NCBI GenBank assembly: GCA_003054655.1
Contig: QAYZ01000013.1
Coordinates: 310,001-374,000, forward strand
Length of the DNA: 64,000 bases
From: Spartobacteria bacterium LR76
GTDB taxonomy: Bacteria > Verrucomicrobiota > Verrucomicrobiia > Chthoniobacterales > Terrimicrobiaceae
Direction of reading: 5' to 3'
Shown: one piece after another, positions 8,654 through 16,553 of the stretch
Layout of the letters: the number at the start of each line of letters is the position of its first letter
Numbering within the stretch: the first letter of the stretch is position 1
The notes under the pieces: model-generated
The model's database searches: none
What the model was told of the DNA's origin: nothing
Seen by the model: the letters and a program-made list of their open reading frames with translations, nothing else
Translations under genes and position numbers: made by a program

Positions 8654-9265
8654 ATGCCCGCTCCCCACTCTCTCCTGGAGGTCTCCCGTGAACTCGCCGC
8701 AATTTCACAGGCGGGGCTTGCCTTCTCCAAAGATCCTTTCGACCGCGAACGCTTCAACCGTCTGCGCGAGATCGCGGGAGAAATCATGACCGCGGAAATC
8801 GGGCGGAGCGGGTTCCGCTGGCCCGTGGAGTCGGGCTACCCCACGCCCAAGGTCGATGTACGGGGCGCCGCCTTCCGGGGAGATTCCGTGCTGCTGGTGA
8901 AGGAATCGAGCTCCGGACTCTGGACCACGCCCGGAGGATGGGCCGACGTCAATCTCTCCCCGGCACAAAACGTGGAGAAGGAGGTTCTGGAGGAGAGCGG
9001 ATATCAGGTCAAAGCCGTCGCGATCACCTCGATCATCGACCGGGAACTGGCGGGCTTCCCCGTCCATACCCACTCGATCTACAAGATCTTCTTCCTCTGC
9101 CAGATCATCGGCGGCGAGGCGCGCACGAGCATTGAAAGCACGGAAATCGGGTTTTTCCGGGTCGACGCCCTGCCCCCGCTGGATCGCGACCGGGTTTCGA
9201 CCGAGGAAATCCGCCGGGCGCACGCCTTTCACAAGAATGCGGCCCGACCGTGTTACTTTAACTGA
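8654..9265 (+). CDS. NUDIX hydrolase with N-terminal NUDIX_N_2-like domain
   Basis: A 203-residue protein that should hydrolyse a nucleoside-diphosphate-linked substrate. Residues ~5-62 match the helical N-terminal domain seen in a COG1051-type NUDIX subfamily (LLEVSRELAAISQAGLAFS). The NUDIX domain follows. Its box is altered: after GGWADVNLSPAQNVEKEVLEE the first conserved Glu is Leu and the Arg of RE is Lys, while the metal-binding EE pair is retained (EVLEESGY). This pattern (SP..N..KE..EE.GY) recurs in this subfamily as I know it, so activity is likely. It is convergent with the E2 gene and monocistronic by context. Confidence 0.85.
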   Translation: MPAPHSLLEVSRELAAISQAGLAFSKDPFDRERFNRLREIAGEIMTAEIGRSGFRWPVESGYPTPKVDVRGAAFRGDSVLLVKESSSGLWTTPGGWADVNLSPAQNVEKEVLEESGYQVKAVAITSIIDRELAGFPVHTHSIYKIFFLCQIIGGEARTSIESTEIGFFRVDALPPLDRDRVSTEEIRRAHAFHKNAARPCYFN

Positions 9266-9271
9266 CCATCA

Positions 9272-9285
9272 GCGGCTCGAGCCGC
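9272..9285. terminator. GC palindrome between convergent genes
   Basis: Perfect 14-bp palindrome GCGGCTCGAGCCGC in the 26-bp space between the stops of the NUDIX gene and the E2 gene. It would form a 5-bp GC hairpin with a TCGA loop on either strand. There is no T-tract, so a bidirectional terminator role is only suggested by position. Confidence 0.4.
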
Positions 9286-9291
9286 CAGAGA

Positions 9292-10494
9292 CTAAAGCTC
9301 GTCCGGATGATGGAGAAGCTCTGCCACCCGGCGGAGCAAGCGCCCGGCAGCGCCGCCATCGAGCACACGATGGTCAAAGCTCAGCGTGAAGGCCGCCTCC
9401 GTCACGGGTACGAACTCGCGCTTGGCAGGATCCCAATGCGGTACGGTCTGGCCCGCACCCATGCCGAGGAGCAGGGTTTGCTCGGGCAGCGGAATCGGCG
9501 TGGCGATCGTCAGCCCGAATACCCCGTAATTCGTCACCGTGGCAATGGAACCGCCCGTTTCTCCGGCTGGCAGACGGCGCTGGCGAGCGAGGTCCACGAG
9601 ACGATTGTAACGGTCAATGAGATCGACGAGACGGAACTGGTCGGCATTGCGAATGACCGGAACGAGCACACCGTCCTCCGCTTCCACCGCAAAACCGATA
9701 TCAATCGAGCGGGGATGCACGATACGGTCGCCGATCAGGCGGCCCGCAGGGGCGCTATTTTCAGAAAGAGCGACGGCCAGTGCCCGCATGGCATAAAGGG
9801 CCGGACCCGCCTTATGAGGCACCTGGGTGCGGCGATGCGCGAGCATCGTATCCATGCGAACAGGCAGCACCACGGTAGCCAGAGGCCGGGTGGCGCTGCG
9901 GCGCATGGCGTCGGCGACAGCCACGCGCATGGATGACGCCGGGGTGATGCGGTTGCGCTCCAGGTCTTCCAGGAAGCGCTCCAGATCCTCGATGGTCACG
10001 CGACCGCCCGCGCCCCGACCGGCAATGCCGGCGAGATCTGCGGCATGCAGACCGAGTTCGGTCATGCGCGCCTTCATGCGAGGCGAAAGATAGCTGGCTC
10101 CGCCTGCGTGGGCGGGCACGGGGAGTCCTTGCACAGTCGGCTCCACCTGCTGCGGCACCGGAGGCGCGGCGGGACGCTTGGCCTCTTTTTTGCGGGTGAC
10201 TTTTTCCTCCTCGGCGGGAGCATCTTCCAGCCCCAGCCTGCGGGCTTCCTCGTCGCTCACCTCAATATAGCCGAGCACGGCACCCACGGGATAACTCTGG
10301 CCTTCCTCGGCGGAAATCTCCGAGAGTACCCCCGTGTAGGACGAGGTGACTCCCATCACGGCCTTGTTGGTCTCGACCTCAATGACATCCTGGTCGGCCT
10401 CTACCGCGTCGCCTTCTTTAAAGAGAATACGCAGGATGGTTGCCTCGGCGATGGATTCGCCCAATTGGGGCATGAGCAAAGGAATGCGAGCCAT
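9292..10494 (-). CDS. pdhC: Dihydrolipoamide acyltransferase (E2) of 2-oxoacid dehydrogenase
   Basis: A 400-residue E2 subunit that carries acyl groups from the E1 to CoA. Order: one lipoyl domain (1-80) with lipoyl-Lys44 in VETNKAVMGV, a charged/Pro linker (~90-128), a peripheral subunit-binding domain (~134-176, LSPRMKARMTELGLHAADLAG), and the catalytic domain (~185-400) with the His/Asp motif SFDHRVLDGG. The gene is 4 nt downstream of E1beta. No E3 (lipoamide dehydrogenase) is in the cluster. Whether the complex uses pyruvate, acetoin or branched-chain 2-oxoacids cannot be fixed from the sequence, so the symbol is provisional. Confidence 0.88.
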   Translation of the reverse strand: MARIPLLMPQLGESIAEATILRILFKEGDAVEADQDVIEVETNKAVMGVTSSYTGVLSEISAEEGQSYPVGAVLGYIEVSDEEARRLGLEDAPAEEEKVTRKKEAKRPAAPPVPQQVEPTVQGLPVPAHAGGASYLSPRMKARMTELGLHAADLAGIAGRGAGGRVTIEDLERFLEDLERNRITPASSMRVAVADAMRRSATRPLATVVLPVRMDTMLAHRRTQVPHKAGPALYAMRALAVALSENSAPAGRLIGDRIVHPRSIDIGFAVEAEDGVLVPVIRNADQFRLVDLIDRYNRLVDLARQRRLPAGETGGSIATVTNYGVFGLTIATPIPLPEQTLLLGMGAGQTVPHWDPAKREFVPVTEAAFTLSFDHRVLDGGAAGRLLRRVAELLHHPDEL

Positions 10495-10498
10495 AAAA

Positions 10499-11461
10499 TT
10501 ACATTTCCAGCAGGCGTCGTAACGCGGACGCGATCGCGTTCGCCGTCGGGCGGTGCGACGACCAGAGATTCGGGTGATACGGGACGGGGGTGTCTTTCGC
10601 GCTCAGTCGCTGCGGCGGGGCATCGAGCAGGCCGAAGCCCTCACTCGTCACCCGGGCGATCACCTCGGCAGACACTCCTCCCCACGGGAAAGATTCGCTC
10701 ACACAGAGCAGACGCCCGGTGCGGGCGACAGAGGCCAGCACGGTATCGGTGTCGAGAGGCTTGACCGTGCGCAGGTCCACCACCTCGACCATGTAGCCGT
10801 CCTCGCGGAGTTCGTCCGCAGCGGCGAGGGACTCATGAACCATCGCGCTGTAGGTCACCACCGTGACATCACGGCCATGCCGCACGATGCGGGCTTTGCC
10901 GATCGGGGTGGTTTCCTTTGGTAACTCTTCGGATCTCAGGTGGTTATAGAGAAACTTATGTTCGCAGAAGATGACCGGATCATCGATCGTCACGGCGTCG
11001 AGCAGCATGCTGTAGGCATCCTCCACAGTGCCGGGAGTCATCACGACCAAGCCGGGATATTGAGCATAAATCCCCTCCATGCTCTGGCTGTGAAAGGGGC
11101 CGCCGCCGGGACTGCCTCCCGAGGGAAGGCGCACGACGATCGGGCAGGAGACCTCGGTACGATAGAAAAGCGTCGCCGCGTGGTTGACGATCTGATTGAA
11201 CCCGCAGGTCGAGAAATCGGCAAACTGCATCTCCACGATCGGCCGCATCCCCTCGATGGCCGCACCGATGGCGATGCCGACGATGGCATCCTCGCTGAGC
11301 GGCGCATCCATCACCCGGCCCGGATACTTGGTGGCAAGCCCCTTGGTCGCCTTGAAAGCGCCGCCGAAGGCTCCGATATCCTGGCCGTAAAGAAAAACGC
11401 GTGGATCGCGGCCCAAGGCCTCATCCATGGCACTGCGGATGGCGTCGAGATACGTGATCAT
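10499..11461 (-). CDS. pdhB: 2-oxoacid dehydrogenase E1 component, beta subunit
   Basis: A 320-residue transketolase-like beta subunit of a heterotetrameric E1. It shows the family N-terminus (TYLDAIRSAMDEAL), the ThDP-contacting segment around APLSEDAIVGIAIGAAIEG, the central VVRLPSGGSPGGGPFHSQS, and the C-terminal transketolase domain with VVDLRTVKPLD. Its ATG overlaps the stop of the alpha-subunit gene (ATGA), so the two chains are made together. The closest described types are pyruvate, acetoin or branched-chain oxoacid dehydrogenases. The complete alpha-beta-E2 order on one strand supports an assembled complex. Confidence 0.9.
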   Translation of the reverse strand: MITYLDAIRSAMDEALGRDPRVFLYGQDIGAFGGAFKATKGLATKYPGRVMDAPLSEDAIVGIAIGAAIEGMRPIVEMQFADFSTCGFNQIVNHAATLFYRTEVSCPIVVRLPSGGSPGGGPFHSQSMEGIYAQYPGLVVMTPGTVEDAYSMLLDAVTIDDPVIFCEHKFLYNHLRSEELPKETTPIGKARIVRHGRDVTVVTYSAMVHESLAAADELREDGYMVEVVDLRTVKPLDTDTVLASVARTGRLLCVSESFPWGGVSAEVIARVTSEGFGLLDAPPQRLSAKDTPVPYHPNLWSSHRPTANAIASALRRLLEM

Positions 11462-12471
11462 GCGGCAAAATTATCCTGGAGGCGGGTGTCGGAAACCGCA
11501 GTCCACTCTTCTTCGTTGGGATCGGGGGCTGGCTCGCGCAAAACCTTGGCAGCCGTGACATCGATCTCCGATTTGGCTTCAGTGCGCCAGGAGGCGATCT
11601 CTTCCGGCGTGGCCCAGCCGTTTTGTACGATAAACTCCTCGGCCACCTTGAGACAGTCGCGCCCGACGTGGGCGGCTTTCAGGGCCGGGTCGACATAGCT
11701 GGCGTCATCGTGCTCACCATGACCGACCAGGCGCAACAGACGACCGACCACCAGTTGAGGCCCGCCGCCAGCGCGAGCCGCCGCGACGGCCTTGCCCAGC
11801 ACTTCCAGACAGGCACCCAGATCCGTGCCGTCCACATCATGACCAGCCACACCATATCCAGCAGCCTTGTCGAGCAGGTCGGCACAGGCGTACTGACGGC
11901 TATTGGGGGTCGAGTAGGCGTATTGGTTGTTCGCCACGACCATGATCAAGGGAAGCTTCTCCACCGCGGCCGCGTTGAGACCTTCATGAAAAGCCCCCGT
12001 CGAGGTGCCACCATCGCCGATGCAGGTGGCTCCGACAACCCCGGTTTCCCCACGGAAACGCCGGGCGAGCAGAGCGCCGGTGACAGTCGGGATCATCGCA
12101 CCGAGGTGGCTGATCATCGCGTAATAACCCTCGCGGGGACGCCCGCGATGGATGTTGCCGTCGCGACCCTTCATCGAGCCCAACTGCGAACCCAGGTAGG
12201 TACGCAGGGTATCGAGAGCGGTATCGCCAAAAGCCATGCGCCCGGCCTGATCGCGAATGAGCGGAGCGTAAATGTCGCCTTTGCGCAAATTGATGCCCAC
12301 GGAGACACTCAGCGCCTCCTGGCCGCGACCAAGGAATACGCCGCCCTTGATATGGCCGGCGCGATACAGGCTGGACAGTTTCTCCTCGAGGACTCGCGCC
12401 ATCAGCATGACGCGATACGCCTTAAGATACTCTGTGCGTGGGGCGGTCTCTCTCCCGCGGGCGGATGACAT
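11458..12471 (-). CDS. pdhA: 2-oxoacid dehydrogenase E1 component, alpha subunit
   Basis: A 337-residue ThDP-dependent alpha subunit, first gene of the E1alpha-E1beta-E2 operon. The ThDP/Mg motif runs from GDGGTSTGAFHEGLN to VANNQ (about residues 152-182), and the family His loop is present as RLVGHGEHDDASYV. The N-terminal RVLEEKLSSLYRAG and the FLGRGQEALSV region are typical. It catalyses oxidative decarboxylation of a 2-oxoacid and transfer to E2 lipoate. Start ATG 12469-12471 leaves 57 nt to the preceding coiled-coil gene, enough for a promoter but also compatible with read-through. Confidence 0.9.
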   Translation of the reverse strand: MSSARGRETAPRTEYLKAYRVMLMARVLEEKLSSLYRAGHIKGGVFLGRGQEALSVSVGINLRKGDIYAPLIRDQAGRMAFGDTALDTLRTYLGSQLGSMKGRDGNIHRGRPREGYYAMISHLGAMIPTVTGALLARRFRGETGVVGATCIGDGGTSTGAFHEGLNAAAVEKLPLIMVVANNQYAYSTPNSRQYACADLLDKAAGYGVAGHDVDGTDLGACLEVLGKAVAAARAGGGPQLVVGRLLRLVGHGEHDDASYVDPALKAAHVGRDCLKVAEEFIVQNGWATPEEIASWRTEAKSEIDVTAAKVLREPAPDPNEEEWTAVSDTRLQDNFAA

Positions 12472-12528
12472 TCCCGAAAGAATTACGCAGTGCGTCCCAA
12501 GGCTGCAATGCTTTCCTTGTTCACTCCT

Positions 12529-12891
12529 CTAGACAGAAGGAATCTGGCGCAGGAGAAGCCAGACAATCACGGCGAGAATAAAAAGCAGCAGGATCGTCTT
12601 GGACCGGACGAGGAAACGCTCGCGCGATGGCGTGCGCAGGCTGCGGCCCTTGGTGCGATTGCGTCGGCGCATGCTGCTCCCCATGTAGGGAGAGATGGCC
12701 GGGGCGGCTTCCTTGGCCCGGCGCTCGGTCAACTCGCGCTTCTGCTGCTCCTGAGCCTCGAGGACGACGGGGAGCTGCTTGAGACGGCGCTCAAGCTCCT
12801 CCTGGCGGCGCACGATCTCATTACGCTGGCGCTCGAGTAGTTGCTCCTCGGCGGAAAGCCGGGTGCGTTTCGATCCGGTGGGTTTGGCCAT
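12529..12891 (-). CDS. Coiled-coil protein with C-terminal membrane anchor
   Basis: A 120-residue basic protein of unknown function. Residues ~14-65 are heptad-like and highly charged (LLERQRNEIVRRQEELERRL). A basic stretch follows (MRRRNRTKGRSLR). One membrane helix lies near the C-terminus (~98-115, TILLLFILAVIVWLLL). This makes it tail-anchored with the coiled coil in the cytoplasm. ATG 12889-12891 was chosen because it follows the stop of the upstream gene by one base (TAAGATG); the longer frame from 13017 runs through that gene. It is paired with another coiled-coil, single-helix protein and they probably interact. Confidence 0.7.
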   Translation of the reverse strand: MAKPTGSKRTRLSAEEQLLERQRNEIVRRQEELERRLKQLPVVLEAQEQQKRELTERRAKEAAPAISPYMGSSMRRRNRTKGRSLRTPSRERFLVRSKTILLLFILAVIVWLLLRQIPSV

Positions 12892-12892
12892 C

Positions 12893-13510
12893 TTAGTGGG
12901 TTCCCGCGGAAATCGACCAGATCCAGACGAGAAGTCCCGCGATGCCCAACACCCAGAGAGGAAGCGTGAAGGCCACGCCGCTCTTGAGCCAGTAAATGAA
13001 CCCTCGCTCCTCGGCATAGCCGTACTCGGCCTCGTAGCCAGTGGCTGCGGGAGCGGCCTCGACCGGCACGTCAGGTGCGATCTTTGGGAGCGCCTTGGCG
13101 TAGTCCGCCCGGGCGTCCTCGACGGCGCTCAATGCCTTGCTCAACTCCTTGGGCAGCTCATTGGTGCCCCAGGCCTTGGCGTTGATGCCTTCGATGTAGC
13201 GAAGATGCTGGGTGAAGGAATTGAAGATCTGGTTGAGCTGCTCGAGACGCTTCTGGGATTCCTCGATCTCGCGCTGCACGGTCACGAGGGAGCGCGTGAG
13301 CTTGTCGGCCATGTCGATGCGACCGTTTTCCAGCTCGTCCTGGCGCCGCTTCAGCTCCTCGAGCCGCTGCTTCTGCTTCTCGATGTCCTCAAGCTGGCGC
13401 TTGAGCTTCTCGAGTTCCGTATTGGTTTTCTGGACCTCATCGCCCAGGTCCTCCGGTGATTCCTGCAATTCCAGGTAAGGGTCCGGGTCCTTGGTAAAAT
13501 CCGATGGCAT
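12893..13510 (-). CDS. Coiled-coil protein with single C-terminal membrane helix
   Basis: A 205-residue acidic protein of unknown function. A long coiled coil covers about residues 20-100 (LEKLKRQLEDIEKQKQRLEE). A less ordered Ala/Pro-rich region (~140-165) precedes one membrane helix (~175-198, FTLPLWVLGIAGLLVWIWS). The downstream gene, one base away, encodes a basic coiled-coil protein with the same membrane-tail layout, so a heteromeric membrane-attached complex is likely. No signal peptide or enzymatic motif is visible. I do not recognise a named family. Confidence 0.72.
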   Translation of the reverse strand: MPSDFTKDPDPYLELQESPEDLGDEVQKTNTELEKLKRQLEDIEKQKQRLEELKRRQDELENGRIDMADKLTRSLVTVQREIEESQKRLEQLNQIFNSFTQHLRYIEGINAKAWGTNELPKELSKALSAVEDARADYAKALPKIAPDVPVEAAPAATGYEAEYGYAEERGFIYWLKSGVAFTLPLWVLGIAGLLVWIWSISAGTH

Positions 13511-13573
13511 GAGATAAATGCTTACGCTTGCACCACTAGTACGGCGATGCGGAGAAAATTCCAGCAGAAACGA

Positions 13574-14743
13574 CTACCTGCCAGGCATCAATTGCACGAT
13601 GAGCCCCTTCAGGTAGTGGGTCTCGGGCAAGTGGAGCACAACAGGATGATCCGTGGCCTGTCCCAGGCGGGCCAGCACGCGGGCTGATCGCCGGGCATCA
13701 CCCAGGCCGCTCGCCAGGGTGGCCTCAAACTCCTCGGCCGACACATGGTGCGAGCACGAGAAGGTGGCCAGGAGGCCATGAGGCGCGAGCAGCCGGGCCG
13801 CACGCAGGTGCAGATCGTGGTAACCGCGGATGGCGTCCTTGATCTTCGCCCGGGCCTTGGTGAAGGACGGCGGATCGAGAATGATCAGGTCGTATTGACT
13901 ATCGGCGCGTTCCGCATCCTTGAGGATCTCGAACACGTCGGCCTCCAGCGTCTGGATGGTCACCCCGTTGCGGGCGGCATTCTCCCGCAGGCGGCGGGCG
14001 CTTTCCGCGCCGCTCTCCACTGCGGTGACCGCGCTGGCTCCATTCAAGGCGCAAGCCAGAGCGAAGCCGCCCTGGTTGGAAAAGCAGTCCAGCACGCGCT
14101 TTCCCTGCGCGAGCCGGGCCACGGCGGCGTAGTTGTCGGCCTGGTCGAGATAGAGGCCGGTCTTCTGGCCATGGAGGAAATTCACCCCGAAGCGCACTCC
14201 GCGCAGGGTGACCTCGCGCTCACCTGGGTCCTCGCCCAGCAACACCCCGGTGACGAGTTCCAAGCCCTCGGCCGAACGGATGGGAGCATCGTTGCGCTCA
14301 AGGATGGTCGTGACGCCCGGCAACTGGCCAAGCGCCTGCACGATGACGTCCTTGCGCTGGTCCATGCCCAGCGTGAGGGTCTGCAGCACGATCACATCAC
14401 CGTAGCGATCGGCCACCACACCGGGAAGGCCATCGGCCTCGCTCCAGACGATGCGGCTCAACATGGGATCGCATCCGGCATTTGCACGCCACTCGACGGC
14501 CTGGGAGATGCGGCGGACGAAAAAATCGAGATCGAGGTCCTGGCGGCGGCGGGAATACCGGCGCGCGACGATCTGGGACTTCGAGTTGTAGATGGCAGTA
14601 CCCAGGAGCTTGTCCCGGCCATCCTTGATGGAGATCACATCCCCATCGAGGGGATTGCCAAACACCTTGAGGACCTCGCTGGAGTAAACCCAGTCGTGGC
14701 CATGCAGGATGCGGGCGCGGGGACGAATGACGAGTCCAGCCAT
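13574..14743 (-). CDS. Class I SAM-dependent rRNA methyltransferase, RlmI-like
   Basis: A 389-residue protein of the RlmI/COG1092 group, which methylates cytosine C5 in 23S rRNA (RlmI: C1962). An N-terminal PUA-like domain (residues ~1-75, LVIRPRARILHGHDWVYSSE) leads into a Rossmann methyltransferase. It has SAM motif I (VLDCFSNQGGFALACALNGA), an acidic motif II (VTAVESG) and the catalytic motif ILDPPSFTK. The late SCSHHVS matches the family's second Cys-containing motif. ATG 14741-14743 is preferred over an in-frame TTG two codons upstream. Target position is inferred from the family and not seen directly. Confidence 0.88.
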   Translation of the reverse strand: MAGLVIRPRARILHGHDWVYSSEVLKVFGNPLDGDVISIKDGRDKLLGTAIYNSKSQIVARRYSRRRQDLDLDFFVRRISQAVEWRANAGCDPMLSRIVWSEADGLPGVVADRYGDVIVLQTLTLGMDQRKDVIVQALGQLPGVTTILERNDAPIRSAEGLELVTGVLLGEDPGEREVTLRGVRFGVNFLHGQKTGLYLDQADNYAAVARLAQGKRVLDCFSNQGGFALACALNGASAVTAVESGAESARRLRENAARNGVTIQTLEADVFEILKDAERADSQYDLIILDPPSFTKARAKIKDAIRGYHDLHLRAARLLAPHGLLATFSCSHHVSAEEFEATLASGLGDARRSARVLARLGQATDHPVVLHLPETHYLKGLIVQLMPGR

Positions 14744-14785
14744 AGGCAACTGCTCAATCTAGCCGGACGGCAAAGCGTCGCCCGG

Positions 14786-14822
14786 AAAAAAAACGTCCCG
14801 AAACGCCGAGGCGCTCGGGACG
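14786..14822 (-). terminator. Rho-independent terminator downstream of acpP
   Basis: On the minus strand, 32 nt after the acpP stop, CGTCCCGA and TCGGGACG form an 8-bp stem (14794-14801 and 14815-14822) around a 13-nt loop. It is directly followed by eight T residues (A-tract 14786-14793 on the plus strand). This is the clearest intrinsic terminator in the window and separates acpP from the rRNA methyltransferase gene. Confidence 0.9.
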
Positions 14823-14854
14823 CAAAAGGTCAATCGACAAACGAAAGACGCGCG

Positions 14855-15100
14855 CTATTTCTGGCTGCGCTCTTCGATGTACTTAATGACGTCGCCGACG
14901 CTCTGGAGCTTCTCAGCGTCCTCGTCCGGCACTTCAACGCCAAACTCTTCCTCAAAAGCCATCACGAGCTCGACCGTATCGAGGGAGTCCGCACCGAGGT
15001 CTTCGATGAACGAGGCGCTCGGGGTAACCTGCTCGGGATTCACTCCCAGCTGCTCGACGATGATGTCTTTTACTTTTTCTTCAATGGATTTTTCGGACAT
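14855..15100 (-). CDS. acpP: Acyl carrier protein
   Basis: An 81-residue, strongly acidic acyl carrier protein that carries fatty acyl chains on a phosphopantetheine arm. The attachment site is Ser39 in [15 protein letters not shown]; the surrounding helices ([28 protein letters not shown]) match the family closely and length is normal. It appears as a single-gene unit: 120 nt upstream to the next gene and a strong terminator downstream. The usual neighbours fabF, fabG and fabD are not here. Confidence 0.97.
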   Translation of the reverse strand: MSEKSIEEKVKDIIVEQLGVNPEQVTPSASFIEDLGADSLDTVELVMAFEEEFGVEVPDEDAEKLQSVGDVIKYIEERSQK

Positions 15101-15220
15101 GGCAGATTTTTAGTTGGTAGGTAGGCGTAGTGTTCGTCTGTCGCTTTGGCAACAAATATTTACGCGGGTAAGGGGAGGCAAAATTGCCGATTTCCCAACA
15201 AGGTCAAGAGGAAATCGCGT

Positions 15221-15907
15221 CTAGGGTGAAGGCGTCACGATCTTATTGGCCGAGTAGTCGGGATAACCGACGACATCCGCCTGGATCGTGTAGGGTTCCG
15301 CAGGCTTCATATCACGGGTGGGAACCGTCTCGTTAAACTGGATGCGCTCCTTGGGGTTGATGATGATGATGCCTTCCTGGGGCTTGAAAGCACGGTCGTC
15401 GGACCATTTGTCAATCACGTTGCCTGCGGCATCGCGCGTAATGATCTCGAGGCGCTGGCTGGTCGTAAAATCGAGGCGCAGAAGCTTGTTCGTGTTGTTA
15501 CGCACCACATAGGTGGTATCGAGTTCGCGCCGGTCGCCGACGGAGAAGCTTTTCGGCTCGATCGTCAGCGTCTCGGTGGTCGGCTCCTGCCGCAGCCGAC
15601 CGATGTGGATCGAGGAAAACATATCGGTGAAAAACCGCGTCACCATCGTGGAGGCGGCATTTTCACTGTTTTTCACCCTGGGATAGACGGCGACATTGGC
15701 ATCAGCCGCCCTGGCCTGCCCGGCCTGACTGAGGTCAAACTTGGCGCGCTCGCGCTGAACAAAGAAGGGGCTGCTTTCATCGAGCGGGCGCACCGCAAAA
15801 GCCGCAGCAGCCTGTTCGGCAGCCACCTTGTCCGCGGCCGGAGTGAGGTCCTGAGCCTGGGCGGCCAGGGGCAGGATGGCAATCAGGGCGAGGTAACGGC
15901 TTTTCAT
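15221..15907 (-). CDS. Secreted BsuPI-domain protein
   Basis: A 228-residue protein with an N-terminal signal peptide (MKSRYLALIAILPLAAQAQ, cleavage likely after AQA) and a C-terminal domain resembling BsuPI. BsuPI is an immunoglobulin-like intracellular proteinase inhibitor domain first named in Bacillus. Supporting features are TYVVRNNTNKLLRLDFTTSQ, the variant ITRDAAGNVIDKWSDD, and the late beta strands INPKERIQFNETV. The middle (~60-110) is unassigned. ATG 15905-15907 is chosen because the signal peptide begins there; the longer frame adds a poor leader. Proteinase inhibition is not established for exported members. Confidence 0.75.
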   Translation of the reverse strand: MKSRYLALIAILPLAAQAQDLTPAADKVAAEQAAAAFAVRPLDESSPFFVQRERAKFDLSQAGQARAADANVAVYPRVKNSENAASTMVTRFFTDMFSSIHIGRLRQEPTTETLTIEPKSFSVGDRRELDTTYVVRNNTNKLLRLDFTTSQRLEIITRDAAGNVIDKWSDDRAFKPQEGIIIINPKERIQFNETVPTRDMKPAEPYTIQADVVGYPDYSANKIVTPSP

Positions 15908-15974
15908 CAGAAGTCTCTTGCTACTGTAGGGCCGCGCGTGTTGCAAATCCCGAGTTCAGAATTATGATCCCGCT

Positions 15975-16553
15975 ATGGGCCGCATCCTGTGCCTCCTCCT
16001 CCTTTCCCTGAGTCCTCTCATCGCCGCCGATAAATACCTCGTCACGGTACGCCTCCACGCGGAGGGAAACCAAAAGTCCGGGGACGCCTTTGTCGCGGAA
16101 ATCCAGCTCTTCAACCCGCAAAAAAAGATCTACATCGAAAAAGTCCCCATCGTTTCTGAAAAGGACGTCGTGGCGTTCTACCCCTTCCCGGCCCAGGACA
16201 ACTCCAGTTCGATCGGCGCGTACTTCCGGCTCGATGCGAACGGGACCAACAAGCTGGAGCAGCACACCACCGCCTCCCGCGACACCCTCGACGTGGTGCT
16301 GATCAATGGCCGCGTGGGACCCGCCATGCAGGTGGACAAAAAAATCAAGGACGGCCTGCTGATGGTTCCCTCGGGCTTCACCCCGCTGGAAATCACGCAG
16401 TTGCAGACAAAATTCCCGATCATCGGGAGGGAAAAGGAATTCGAAACGCAGAAGAAGAATGCGACGACGCTCCTGAAGGAATCCGAGCGCCAGAAGGCGG
16501 CCGAGGCGAAGGAGGAGGCCAAGAAAAAGAATCAGAAGGTCATCAGCCAATGA
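15975..16553 (+). CDS. Secreted hypothetical protein
   Basis: A 192-residue protein with a short signal peptide (RILCLLLLSLSPLIAADKY). A predicted beta-rich region follows (residues ~20-120). The C-terminus is a charged helical tail (~145-192, KESERQKAAEAKEEAKKKNQ). No family recognised. It starts a tight operon: its stop overlaps the ATG of the M23 peptidase gene (ATGA), followed by PIG-L deacetylase and NagB. Location suggests an exported partner of the peptidase, possibly in wall remodelling; this is inference from context alone. Confidence 0.7.
   Translation: MGRILCLLLLSLSPLIAADKYLVTVRLHAEGNQKSGDAFVAEIQLFNPQKKIYIEKVPIVSEKDVVAFYPFPAQDNSSSIGAYFRLDANGTNKLEQHTTASRDTLDVVLINGRVGPAMQVDKKIKDGLLMVPSGFTPLEITQLQTKFPIIGREKEFETQKKNATTLLKESERQKAAEAKEEAKKKNQKVISQ

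Noticed and set aside
13745-15124. A 459-residue open frame on the plus strand
   Set aside because: It spans the antisense of two clear genes (RlmI-like methyltransferase and acpP) and the terminator between them.
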